Source of the DNA: Collybia mongolica
Lineage: Eukaryota > Basidiomycota > Agaricomycetes > Agaricales > Clitocybaceae
Reading direction: 5' to 3'
Assembly (NCBI GenBank): GCA_013420905.1
Contig: JAAXNY010000001.1
Location: 3,720,001 to 3,784,000, forward strand
Length of the DNA stretch: 64,000 nucleotides
Below are positions 22,062 to 31,400 of the stretch, one piece after another. The notes under the pieces are model-generated. The model had not been told where the DNA came from. It made no database searches and saw only the letters and a program-made list of their open reading frames with translations. The first letter of the stretch is position 1. Each line of letters begins with the position of its first letter. Both the position numbers and the translations under genes were made by a program.

Positions 22062-23410
22062 CACTAAGCCACATAACCCGTGCGGACTCATTTGGCAGGA
22101 CCGTCAGCCAGACAAGAATCCGTGTCCACGCCGAGTCCGCATCAATCCGCGTAATTTTACGCGGACACGCGGACCAGCACGGACGGACAGCTCGCAGAGT
22201 CCGCGCGGCCAGTCGATTACTAATCGACTTAGTAATATAAATTTTATTTACACAAATTATATATACTATTTGTTATTAATAACATAACATAACGGTGGTG
22301 AAAAACTTGCATCCGACTAGGTTCGAACGCGTACAGGCACGAACATTACGTGATATGTTTGGCGTTCATAACCGTTGGGCAAGGCGGGCATTTCTAGCTA
22401 CAGAATCACTGGCCTCAAGTCAACGGACTTAGGTCACATGATTACGAGGCACGTGCAATGGTCACATTACCGTTGCCACGTCTTCGTTGGTTCTTTTCAA
22501 CCACATCAACGACGCCCGCCAAAACCGCCAACGCCGACACCAACGCCAACGCACCCACGCCGCCAACGCCAACGCATCGAACGCCAACCGACATCAACAT
22601 GACGACGCACAAGACGATGTGGGGAGAAGGATAGAAACGGACGCGGAACGAGGGGACGACGAGGAAAGGGCGCCCCGAGGGGCAGAACCAGGTGAGTCGT
22701 ACACCGCCGTTCACCCACACGCTCACCACGCAGCGCGTCCCCCCCTCCCCACTTCAGGAACTCGAAACGAAGGATACGGCCGCCAACAGCAACAGGAGGA
22801 AGGCGGCAACGACAACGACAACGACGAAGACAGCAACAGCAACAGCAGCAACAGTGCCGACGAGGCCTGCGGCAACGACGGCAACAGCAGCGGCAGCGGC
22901 GGCACTAACAACGGCGCGACGACGACGACGACAACTACAACAAAGACGACCACCACCACCACGAGGATGACGACGACTAAGGACAACGAGGACGACGACG
23001 ACAACGACGACTAAGGACAACGGGGACAACGACAAGACAAGCGGCCAGTGCCGGCGCCGCTGAAACCCAGGCCGCTGACGACGTCGCGGGGGCCGACGAG
23101 GACGACGGGGGGGCGGGGGCCCCCGCCCCCGCCTATATTAAATTATTTTATCATATATGTATTATACTTAGTAATAATATATGTTATATTCTATTAATTA
23201 TATAGATTGTTAGTAAGTAAAAGAGTAAGTAAGTGCTTCATAATAAAAGAAAGTAAGTGAGTCCGCGCGGACTCTGTGGAGTCCACACGGAGTCCGCGCG
23301 GAGTCCGTGCAGAGTCCGTGTGGACTTTGTGCTGTCCTTGCGGAGTCCGTACGGAGTCCGTGCGGAGTCCGCACGGACTTTTGCAGTCCGCAAGGACATG
23401 TGGGGGAGTG
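22062..23410 (+). mobile_element. small CACTA-like element (1.35 kb)
   Basis: The left end CACTAAGCCACATAACC and the right end read in reverse, CACTCCCCCACATGTCC, agree at CACT...CCACAT..CC and again at TGCGGACT. A TA dinucleotide repeats on both sides. Subterminal GAGTCCG/CGGACTC words are packed near both ends (about 22080-22200 and 23255-23395). The middle is a GC-rich low-complexity region that can be read as an Arg/Asp/Asn/Thr-rich protein (22487-23014) with an apparent intron at about 22692-22758. No transposase is present. It interrupts antisense gene A. Confidence 0.65.
22800..23030 (+). repeat. low-complexity AAC/GAC trinucleotide tract
   Basis: Runs of imperfect AAC, GAC, AGC and ACG triplets give homopolymer-like Thr, Asn, Ser or Asp in every frame. 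Related but CpG-poor tracts occur at 46140-46400. Confidence 0.7.
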
Positions 23411-24135
23411 TAAAGTACAGGTGCCAACAAGGAGTTGTGCATTTCAAGCGCGCAGTTAGCGGCCTGAATGACCTCCGCGGCAAGAGTGTCCGTGTCGCCT
23501 AGCTGAGCATAGGCTTCAGCAACCGCTAGTAGAATAAGTAAAATCATTAGTAAACAAAAAGACAGAAAGAAGATGGCTTACTAGAAATGCCCACACCAAG
23601 CATAGGCCCCAGATCCTCACGAAGCCTAGCGCGCTTCTGGGGAGTGAGACTGAAGCTGCACTTCCCCTTCTTGGTGGTGGCGCATTCAACGCATGGTTTA
23701 CCCCAACCGTTGAAGGAGCACTTGATGTTGCCGCGGGTGGCGCACATCGTGCAAGGATAGCCCACCTAGTAAGAATGATCAGTAACAAGAAATAAAAGAG
23801 TAATAAACATACGGTAGAGCGCCGAGGCGCAAGGTCAGCCAGCAGGGAGGTAATAGGGGATTGTAGTGGTGTCAGCTCCCGGTTGGGAACCAGCGTGTTG
23901 AAAGGGGGCTCCTGGGCTATACGTGTGCTGATGCTATGAAATGTAATCCCTTACACACACACACCAAACCTAACAATCAACACACGAACAGTAGGAATCG
24001 CCTGTTTTGAGTTCGGGTTCAAGCGCTTAGAAGCACTAAGCTTTGAATAGTACTAGCCAAAGCCCTTTCCAATGATCTCTCAACGGGTTTGATTTAGACA
24101 AAAGCTTCAACACAGGTTTAAAAACCTGCTAGGTA

Positions 24136-25743
24136 CAGTGGCTCAAAAAACTGCCCCAATGTTTGTACATTTTTGAAAGATCAATATGGTATGAAGTGCT
24201 GACATAAGCAGGGGACCTGGGGTAATTATGTAAGATACTATGACATCGTGGCTTTCCAATGGACCCTGGATCATGTGATTTGGATCAAAACCCATTAAGC
24301 TATAGGCCAAACAAAATGATTACTCATTGGGGCAGTTTTTTGACCCTCTATTAATTTTCTATCTAATACTTTGTATGACCACCTTTTGCCTTTATAACTG
24401 CTTGTATCCGCCTGGGCATACTTTCTATCAGGTTTTGGCATACCTCTGGTGGAATTTCACCCCACTCTTCAGCCAATCTATCCCACAACTCATGTACTCC
24501 TTTGGGTGGTGTCGGATATTCTTTAAGACGGCGCTTGAGATGTTCCCAAAGGTGTTCTATTGGATTCATGTCAGGGGATTGGGCAGGCCAGCCAAGGACT
24601 TGAATGTTGTTGTCTTCAAACCACTGTGTGGCCAGTCCAGATGTGTGTTTGGGGTCGTTATCTTGCTGAAAGTAGCGCTCGCCATCCACCATTTCCAACT
24701 TCTCAAAACTTTCCTGAACTCCACTCTCCAAAATTTCACAGTATTGAACCTTGTCCATGTTCCCCTGCACCTCTATGAGCTTTCCCACTCCATTCCACCC
24801 CATACAACCCCATACCATGAGGTTTCCTCCTCCTCCATGTTTGACAGTAGGTGATGTTGTTCTATCAGATGGTGGTTCTCCCCTTTGTTTCCAGACATAA
24901 ACCTTTCCATCTGACCCAATCCTATTGATTTTGGTCTCATCTGTCCATAGAACCCTTTTCCAGTCCTCCACAGTCCAGCTTTCATGATATTTTGCAAACT
25001 GGAGACGCCAGATGCGATGGGCTCGTTTGAGAAGAGGAGCTTTCCTCTTTGTAGCAGCATAAAATTGATTTTCCTTGAGTGCATTTCTGACTGTCTGGGG
25101 TGTGACAGGATTGGGGATGATGCCATTGATGAATTGGGTAGCCTGAACTGCATTATCAAGCTTCCCTGACTTGATTTGACGAATAATTGACTGTTTGTCA
25201 CGAACAGACAGCTTGGAGGGGCAGCCACCAAGGTTGTTTTCTTTGTTTCCATCCACATCTTTGCTGATCCTACTGATGGTACCCTTCCCTAGACCAGTTT
25301 TCTCCTTGATTTGACACTGAGAATAGCCCTCATTGAGGAGAGAAACAACAGTATTGTGCTGAGCAGTAGAAATGGCTTTCATGATGGTGGTAAGAGGTCA
25401 AGAAGATGATTGAACCAATTCCAACATGTCAAATTGATACAAATAAAGTCACATGACATTGTTTATTCTTCCCACAGTCCATAATGTTCTTGCATTGGAT
25501 CATAAATGCCAGAATAATGGAAAATAAGATAAGGGTCAAAAAACTGCCCCAATGAGTAGCCATTTTGTTTGGCTTATAGCTTAATGGATATTGATCCAAA
25601 TCACATGATCCAGGGTCCATTGGAAAGCCACGATGTCATAGTATCTTACATAATTACCCCAGGTCCCCTGCTTATGTCAGCACTTCATACCATATTGATC
25701 TTTCAAAAATGTACAAACATTGGGGCAGTTTTTTGAGCCACTG
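24136..25743 (-). mobile_element. Tc1/mariner element, apparently intact (1608 bp)
   Basis: The inverted repeats of about 209 bp start CAGTGGCTCAAAAAACTGCC and are flanked by the TA duplication (24134-24135 and 25744-25745). Left (24136-24344) and right (25535-25743) repeats differ at only a handful of bases. Each long repeat is itself symmetric: its outer motif TCAAAAAACTGCCCCAATG returns inverted at its inner edge. The transposase frame is open throughout. The insertion site in the LTR matches uninterrupted copies exactly. Confidence 0.95.
24363..25382 (-). CDS. Tc1-like transposase, 339 aa, DD34E
   Basis: A single exon runs from ATG 25382 to a stop at 24363. The N-terminal half is a bipartite helix-turn-helix DNA-binding region (about residues 1-110, with a GLGKGTISRI recognition-helix-like stretch). 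The DDE core shows WTDETKIN (first Asp), QQDNDPKHTS (second Asp) and SPDMNPIEHLWEHLKR (Glu), with 34 residues between the second Asp and the Glu, plus an HGGGGNLMVWGC stretch typical of the family. The length is normal for Tc1 proteins. It would bind the 209-bp repeats and move the element by cut and paste into TA. No broken codon is seen, so this copy could be active. Confidence 0.95.
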   Translation of the reverse strand: MKAISTAQHNTVVSLLNEGYSQCQIKEKTGLGKGTISRISKDVDGNKENNLGGCPSKLSVRDKQSIIRQIKSGKLDNAVQATQFINGIIPNPVTPQTVRNALKENQFYAATKRKAPLLKRAHRIWRLQFAKYHESWTVEDWKRVLWTDETKINRIGSDGKVYVWKQRGEPPSDRTTSPTVKHGGGGNLMVWGCMGWNGVGKLIEVQGNMDKVQYCEILESGVQESFEKLEMVDGERYFQQDNDPKHTSGLATQWFEDNNIQVLGWPAQSPDMNPIEHLWEHLKRRLKEYPTPPKGVHELWDRLAEEWGEIPPEVCQNLIESMPRRIQAVIKAKGGHTKY

Positions 25744-28003
25744 TATATTTATAATATCTCTCGATCCAATAGACTGAGTACCAAGTGTACATTCAATTAT
25801 TAATGATCCCAAGCGGATCTATAAGTCCAAGCAACTTATCAAACAATACAGTGCCAAGTGCACTAAGGCCAAGTGCCTAGTAATTCCAACGGACAATACG
25901 GTACTAAGTTCCAAGTGAACTAAGTTTCTTTAATTCTGTGGTTCTTCAATCAATTCCAATCAAGACACGTTGAAGCAATCTGATCCTTAATTCAGGCACG
26001 CAATAGTGTTTTAACAAATGTGATTTGTATACTCTATAGTCGCGCGAAGTGGGGGCAAGATTCCTTGCCTTAGCGCTACTCATCTACAGTCTATTTACTG
26101 TATAGTGTACAAACTAAATATCATACGGAATTGTAAATTTTACACGGAACCATGCTCCCGCACGCCAAGGATCTGTATTCAATGCTGATGCGTCCTCTAC
26201 AATTTGGCGCGCGTGCCATGCATGCCAATTATGCCGTTTACTGGTTACTTATCAAATATTGAAAGAGCTGGCTAAACTCTTATCAAGTCACGACTGCGCA
26301 CTTTGTTATTTAAAACAGCGTGGCACTGTCATTTACTTCTCCTGATTGTCCCGGTTGCTATTCACGGGGTCCCGTCACTTCCGGTAGTTAACACCAAGTA
26401 CCCCTGACTAGGATTGGGTTGTGCAAGTCCCGAATTTACAATTACTTCTCCTATTAATGATGATCCCCAGACTAATGATATCATACTACAATGGTTACTT
26501 ATGAACTAAGACACCGAGGTTGTAACTGGGCATGGTGAATAGGACTAATAATAGACCGTACTCATAGTCCTCTGTACTGATAGTGTATTATCCATTAGAC
26601 TAGTTCACTCTGATTAGCCGTCTTGGAGCTCGACTCTAATCCTTTATTACCGTTTACTTGGTTATTAGAAATGATACTAATAGCCTTACTTGTCGACTTT
26701 ATAAGTGCAAACAATTTCGGGCCCTATCAGCATGCTTGTGGCGTGTCGCCTGAACCCTATCCCTAGAACGAGTGGTCTTACGTGACCGACGAGGAGAAGG
26801 GGCCGCGGGAGGTAACAACTCTGTGAATCCCTCTTGAGCCAACTGGCGCGCGATCTCTTCATTAAAGAGCCGAAGCTCAGGGACCTCAACCTTAACCGGC
26901 GGCTGCCCAGAGGACTAAGGAGATAAAAATGAGTAAAAGTAAATGAGTTCAAAAGAGAAAAGAGACATACGGGACCTGCTTCCGAGGGACGCAGCGCGGC
27001 ATCACTGCCAGCCCCCTGGGCGTGCGACATGTTGGACTAGAATTTTGAAATCAAGTCAGGAATAATGTGAAACTTGTGAAGTAAAGGATGGTATATACCT
27101 GGGGAACCATGCAGCCTTTGCCCTTGGACCCTGCGTTACGCTTCCGCTTGAGGGGCTATTGAAATAAGTCAACCACAGAAGAAAAGTAATAAAAAGCAGT
27201 GATAGACAAACCGCTGGTACCAAGACCGGGGAGTGCGCCGGCAAGGGCGCGGCGGACCAACTGTCCCGGTACTGATGGTAACGGCGCGGCGCGCCAACCA
27301 TGCAAGGGGGGATGAGGAAAGTATCCCAAAAGATACTTTCACCATTGTCACGCTCGAAGCGCGACCCCACCTGGTCCAGGACTTGCTCCACAGTGGGAGC
27401 CTGGCCCTAAAATAAAAGGTAGTCAGCTTGACAAGGGCAGGCAGAGTAAAGAAGTAAACAAGTCATTTACCAGAAGAATGGAATTGTTGCCCAGGTCAGT
27501 CGATATGACCGTACGCCAGGAAGACCACGAAGCCTCGCACGTGTTGACTGGGATGCGCATCACTTGAAGGTGAAGCGCGCGCAGGAGGAGAATAGCCGGA
27601 TATGGCAGTGAAAAATGTGCGCCACGGACCACGCCAGTGATGGCATCCTGAGACCAGTAAATAAGTAAATTAGTGAAAGGTTTTAATAAGTAAAAGATGG
27701 GCGTACAATGAGCATGGAGCAGTGATCAACGAAGTCAATCAAGTCGTTGAGGTCAAGGGGGCCCTGATGGTCCATACGGGGCGCGAGCTCCTCGGCCATA
27801 ATAATCCACCCTTGCTCCATGGCAATGAAGACGTCGCCCTCGGCATCTTCAAGGAGGTCGGAAAATGAAGGGATTGGCTGGTCCACATAGACCATAGTGG
27901 GGGAACGGCCCTCAGTCGGTAAAATCGCGGCGGAGAGCGAGAGGGACAGCGTGGAAGGCGAGCGCAGGGCATGAGCCATGGCAAAAGTGGGAGTAGAAGA
28001 CAT

Positions 28004-28440
28004 ATTTGTTTAGAGGAGTTGGAGCGTTTGAGCAATGCGAATAGCAAAGAAATTTAGAAATGGGCTATAAAGTCCAAATTGTCTAAAACTTAGCAAGGGC
28101 ACGAGCTTTTTAAAACGCACAACCCTGCATTGCAAAGCTCTAAAGGACAAGCAGGAGTACTGATCTCTTGCTGAAGTGTCAGAAACATAATGAGAGAAAG
28201 GTTCAGATGACTGAAATATCTGTAAAGCGATGTCTGAATGTCAAGTACTCTCTCAGGAGACGTATATAACTGTCACAATCCTGATGGGAAGTAAACCTCT
28301 GGGCTCGATCCCAACATCACGCGCCTACCTGTCTAAAAGCGGAACTGTTGTAACCTTGTACTGAAAGATTAGACGTGTGCAGACCCGAAGTATTGGACCA
28401 ACATGCCGGCAAAGAGAGACTGAGGACAGTCTACATTTGT
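28004..28440. other. spacer between antisense gene A and 3' LTR
   Basis: This is probably the promoter side of antisense gene A. No reading frame with recognisable content was found. It ends at the polypurine tract. Confidence 0.4.
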
Positions 28441-28443
28441 GGT

Positions 28444-28453
28444 ATGGGGGAGA
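28444..28453 (+). other. putative polypurine tract of element 1
   Basis: ATGGGGGAGA lies directly before TGATAGGG of LTR copy 3. A purine run touching the 5' edge of an LTR marks it as a 3' LTR and sets the right end of element 1. Confidence 0.6.
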
Positions 28454-29674
28454 TGATAGGGCCCGAAATTGTTTGCACTTATAAAGTCGACAAGTAAGGC
28501 TATTAGTATCATTTCTAATAACCAAGTAAACGGTAATAAAGGATTAGAGTCGAGCTCCAAGACGGCTAATCAGAGTGAACTAGTCTAATGGATAATACAC
28601 TATCAGTACAGAGGACTATGAGTACGGTCTATTATTAGTCCTATTCACCATGCCCAGTTACAACCTCGGTGTCTTAGTTCATAAGTAACCATTGTAGTAT
28701 GATATCATTAGTCTGGGGATCATCATTAATAGGAGAAGTAATTGTAAATTCGGGACTTGCACAACCCAATCCTAGTCAGGGGTACTTGGTGTTAACTACC
28801 GGAAGTGACGGGACCCCGTGAATAGCAACCGGGACAATCAGGAGAAGTAAATGACAGTGCCACGCTGTTTTAAATAACAAAGTGCGCAGTCGTGACTTGA
28901 TAAGAGTTTAGCCAGCTCTTTCAATATTTGATAAGTAACCAGTAAACGGCATAATTGGCATGCATGGCACGCGCGCCAAATTGTAGAGGACGCATCAGCA
29001 TTGAATACAGATCCTTGGCGTGCGGGAGCATGGTTCCGTGTAAAATTTACAATTCCGTATGATATTTAGTTTGTACACTATACAGTAAATAGACTGTAGA
29101 TGAGTAGCGCTAAGGCAAGGAATCTTGCCCCCACTTCGCGCGACTATAGAGTATACAAATCACATTTGTTAAAACACTATTGCGTGCCTGAATTAAGGAT
29201 CAGATTGCTTCAACGTGTCTTGATTGGAATTGATTGAAGAACCACAGAATTAAAGAAACTTAGTTCACTTGGAACTTAGTACCGTATTGTCCGTTGGAAT
29301 TACTAGGCACTTGGCCTTAGTGCACTTGGCACTGTATTGTTTGATAAGTTGCTTGGACTTATAGATCCGCTTGGGATCATTAATAATTGAATGTACACTT
29401 GGTACTCAGTCTATTGGATCGAGAGATATTATAAATATACCTAGCAGGTTTTTAAACCTGTGTTGAAGCTTTTGTCTAAATCAAACCCGTTGAGAGATCA
29501 TTGGAAAGGGCTTTGGCTAGTACTATTCAAAGCTTAGTGCTTCTAAGCGCTTGAACCCGAACTCAAAACAGGTGATTCCTACTGTTCGTGTGTTGATTGT
29601 TAGGTTTGGTGTGTGTGTGTAAGGGATTACATTTCATAGCATCAGCACACTTATAGCCCAGGAGCCCCCTTTCA
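28454..29674 (+). repeat. 3' LTR of element 1 (LTR copy 3)
   Basis: This LTR is 1221 bp, in the same orientation as copy 1, and ends CCCCCTTTCA. It is nearly identical to inverted copy 2 and less like copy 1. It shares with copy 2 a 5-bp insertion just past TACACTATA. No clean 5-bp target duplication links its right flank to the left flank of copy 1. Confidence 0.85.
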
Positions 29675-30200
29675 ACGCCCTCCAGAACTTGGTTCCACAG
29701 CCTTAGACTTGCCCTTCTTTTTGCTAAACTGTTTCTGCACTTCTGCAACCTTTTCATCATCCTTGGACTTTTTCAAATCCTCCCCCTGCCCACACAAAAA
29801 CTTGTGCAGTGATCCAAGGTTATAATCATCTGCAGAAAATCCCCAAGTTTCTTCATCAGAAAGACGGTCTTCAGTATTTTCCAACCAGTCTATCAGAGCT
29901 GGATATTTCTCAACAAACTTGAATGGTTCATAATTCAAATAGAAATAAGAGGTTGAAGCAAAGATTCCTTTCAAATCAGCCAGTTTGGCAGCACCTTTCC
30001 AGGTGAGAGCATCCTTCATTTTCTTCATTACAAGTCCTTATGTTTACATAAGTAACTTGTTCATCATCCTGGGTTTGCGGGGAACATTCAGCATACCCAA
30101 CAAGATCCAGTGTTGTTTTTCCCACGGTTAGTAAGTTTGAAGTGTTCCGAGAATTCATTAGAACATGATCAGTAAACATTTTGAAGTACATCAGTAAGAC
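29675..30200 (-). pseudogene. unidentified protein fragment abutting the LTR
   Basis: A minus-strand frame (30028-29675) encodes a charged protein with NYEPFKF, DWLENTEDRLSDEETWGF and a Lys-rich SKKKGKSK tail. It runs right into the LTR boundary, and a related upstream piece lies in another frame at about 30050-30190. The frame change near 30040 may be a lost intron or a shift. I recognise no domain. It looks like the 3' part of a gene cut by the LTR. Confidence 0.35.
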
Positions 30201-30369
30201 TTTGTAGTCGTGGAAATGTTTTTCTAACTGTGGGAATCAAAATTAGTCGACGCGCGGATTTCGAGCAAAAAAGGCAACTGCTAACATAAGCTGCATTTAA
30301 TAATATAAATTCGAGTTAATTGGTCTTTTCCTTGGGATATCTCAAGAATTAAATAATAACTGTCCACTG

Positions 30370-30446
30370 CATAATCATGCTTACGTTTGTCAACTACGCT
30401 GTTAGCTCTAACAGCGTAGTTGACAAACGTAAGCACGATTACGAGA
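30370..30446. repeat. 33-bp inverted repeat (hairpin)
   Basis: The arms GCTTACGTTTGTCAACTACG... and their reverse complement meet around CT at about 30406, with one mismatch (CA versus CG) near the outer edge. I see no terminator context or flanking duplication. It could be a foldback scrap or a tiny MITE. Confidence 0.75.
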
Positions 30447-30474
30447 CGCTGGTTCCGCTTTGGGTCAAACTTTT

Positions 30475-31400
30475 CCCACAATACAAAACATTGCATATCT
30501 CAACAATGACAAGACCTATGGATGCAATTTAAATTGCTACTACTAGATATGGTGAGGGGCTACCCAATGTAGATATTTCCATGTATTTGTATTTATTTAT
30601 ACACCTTCAAACATCATGATCAAAAGCAGCTCTCTCACTACAAGCATGTTACAAATCAATATCAAGTATATGACTTTCAGTTAGCCAAACAAATAACAAC
30701 ATCAAAGTTCCCACAATATAAATCATTGCATATCTCAACAACAACAAGGCCTATGGATGTAATTTAAATTGCTAGTATCAGATATGGTGAAGTAGTACCT
30801 CATGTATACATTTGTAAGTGTTTGTATTTGTTTTTATTTTTCTAAACCTCATCAACAACAAATTTCTTGCTACATATTGTAAATGAATACTGTCTGTATA
30901 TCATTTCACCACACATCTAGCCAAACAAACAATAATACTAAAGAAATTTCCCACAATATAGATGATACTTATCTCAGCAAATACAAAGCTGATGGACATG
31001 CTACTACTACATATTGTAAAGGAATACATTATATGTATGTTTATATGTATTTGTAGTTGTTTGTACCCTTCCAAATCACATTATCAACAACAGTTTTATT
31101 ACTACATATTACAAATGAATATCATCTGTATATTACTTTGCCAACATCTGGACAAACAAACAATATTAATGAAGTTCCCACAATATAGATGATGCATATC
31201 TCAGCAATTACAAGGTTAACAGATACAATTGAAATTGTTACTACTTCTAGACATATAGAAGGGGTACATCAAAAAATGTATATTTATATTTGCTTGTACC
31301 TTTCCAAATTTGATTATAATCTCTTGTTATATTAGATCTATTTTAACATCACATTTATATATACTTGGCCATAAGCATAGCCAAACAAGTCAATGTGGAC
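30475..31400 (+). repeat. degenerate tandem array, unit about 230-240 bp
   Basis: CCCACAATATA..TGCATATCTCA starts at 30475, 30710, 30950 and 31177. The rest of each unit also matches (AATTTAAATTGCTACTA, TGTATTTGTA, AGCCAAACAAA). The units are clearly diverged, and a fifth fades out near 31400. No coding content was found. Confidence 0.8.

Larger units (their letters stand above)
23899..26729 (-). repeat. inverted solo LTR (LTR copy 2), split by Tc1/mariner
   Basis: This is the same LTR as at 37-1254 on the other strand. Without the Tc1 element and one TA it is 1221 bp, the same length as copy 3. It sits inside antisense gene A. The flanks GCGTG (23893-23897) and GCATG (26730-26734) could be a 5-bp duplication with one CpG-type change, if the LTR is counted one base longer. 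No primer site or polypurine tract fits, so it is best read as a solo LTR. Confidence 0.85.
21829..28003 (-). pseudogene. antisense gene A with Zn2Cys6-like cluster, interrupted by two insertions
   Basis: From ATG 28003 the exons 28003-27707, 27647-27471, 27406-27212, 27155-27099, 27015-26971 and 26902 onward stay in phase with GT-AG introns. A solo LTR (23899-26729) cuts the gene. Coding resumes at 23898 with exons to 23813, 23765-23582 and 23525-23411. A small CACTA-like element (22062-23410) cuts it again, and the last exon runs to TAG near 21829 with an acidic Ser tail. The second part encodes C-X2-C-X7-C-X8-C-X2-C-X7-C (PCTMCATRG..., PCVECATTKKGKCSF). That spacing resembles the Gal4-type Zn2Cys6 binuclear cluster, so DNA binding is possible. 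A Pro/Arg/Ser/Lys-rich segment precedes it. The join across the LTR is frame-uncertain. It might be two genes. No known full-length homologue is recognised. Confidence 0.6.

Noticed and set aside
22692..23035. Long overlapping low-complexity frames on both strands
   Set aside because: Triplet repeats without stops keep every frame open. None has a domain.
23880..23898. tRNA primer site next to LTR copy 2, making it the 5' LTR of an inverted element
   Set aside because: TGGTTCCCAACC lies six bases away and reads as coding sequence of antisense gene A. No matching second LTR or gag-pol follows.
23899..29674. One transposon bounded by inverted LTR copies 2 and 3
   Set aside because: LTR elements need direct LTRs. 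Antisense gene A continues on both sides of copy 2, and copy 3 has its own polypurine tract.
30475..31400. CRISPR array
   Set aside because: The repeats are 230-240 bp, diverged and without spacers, and the DNA is fungal.
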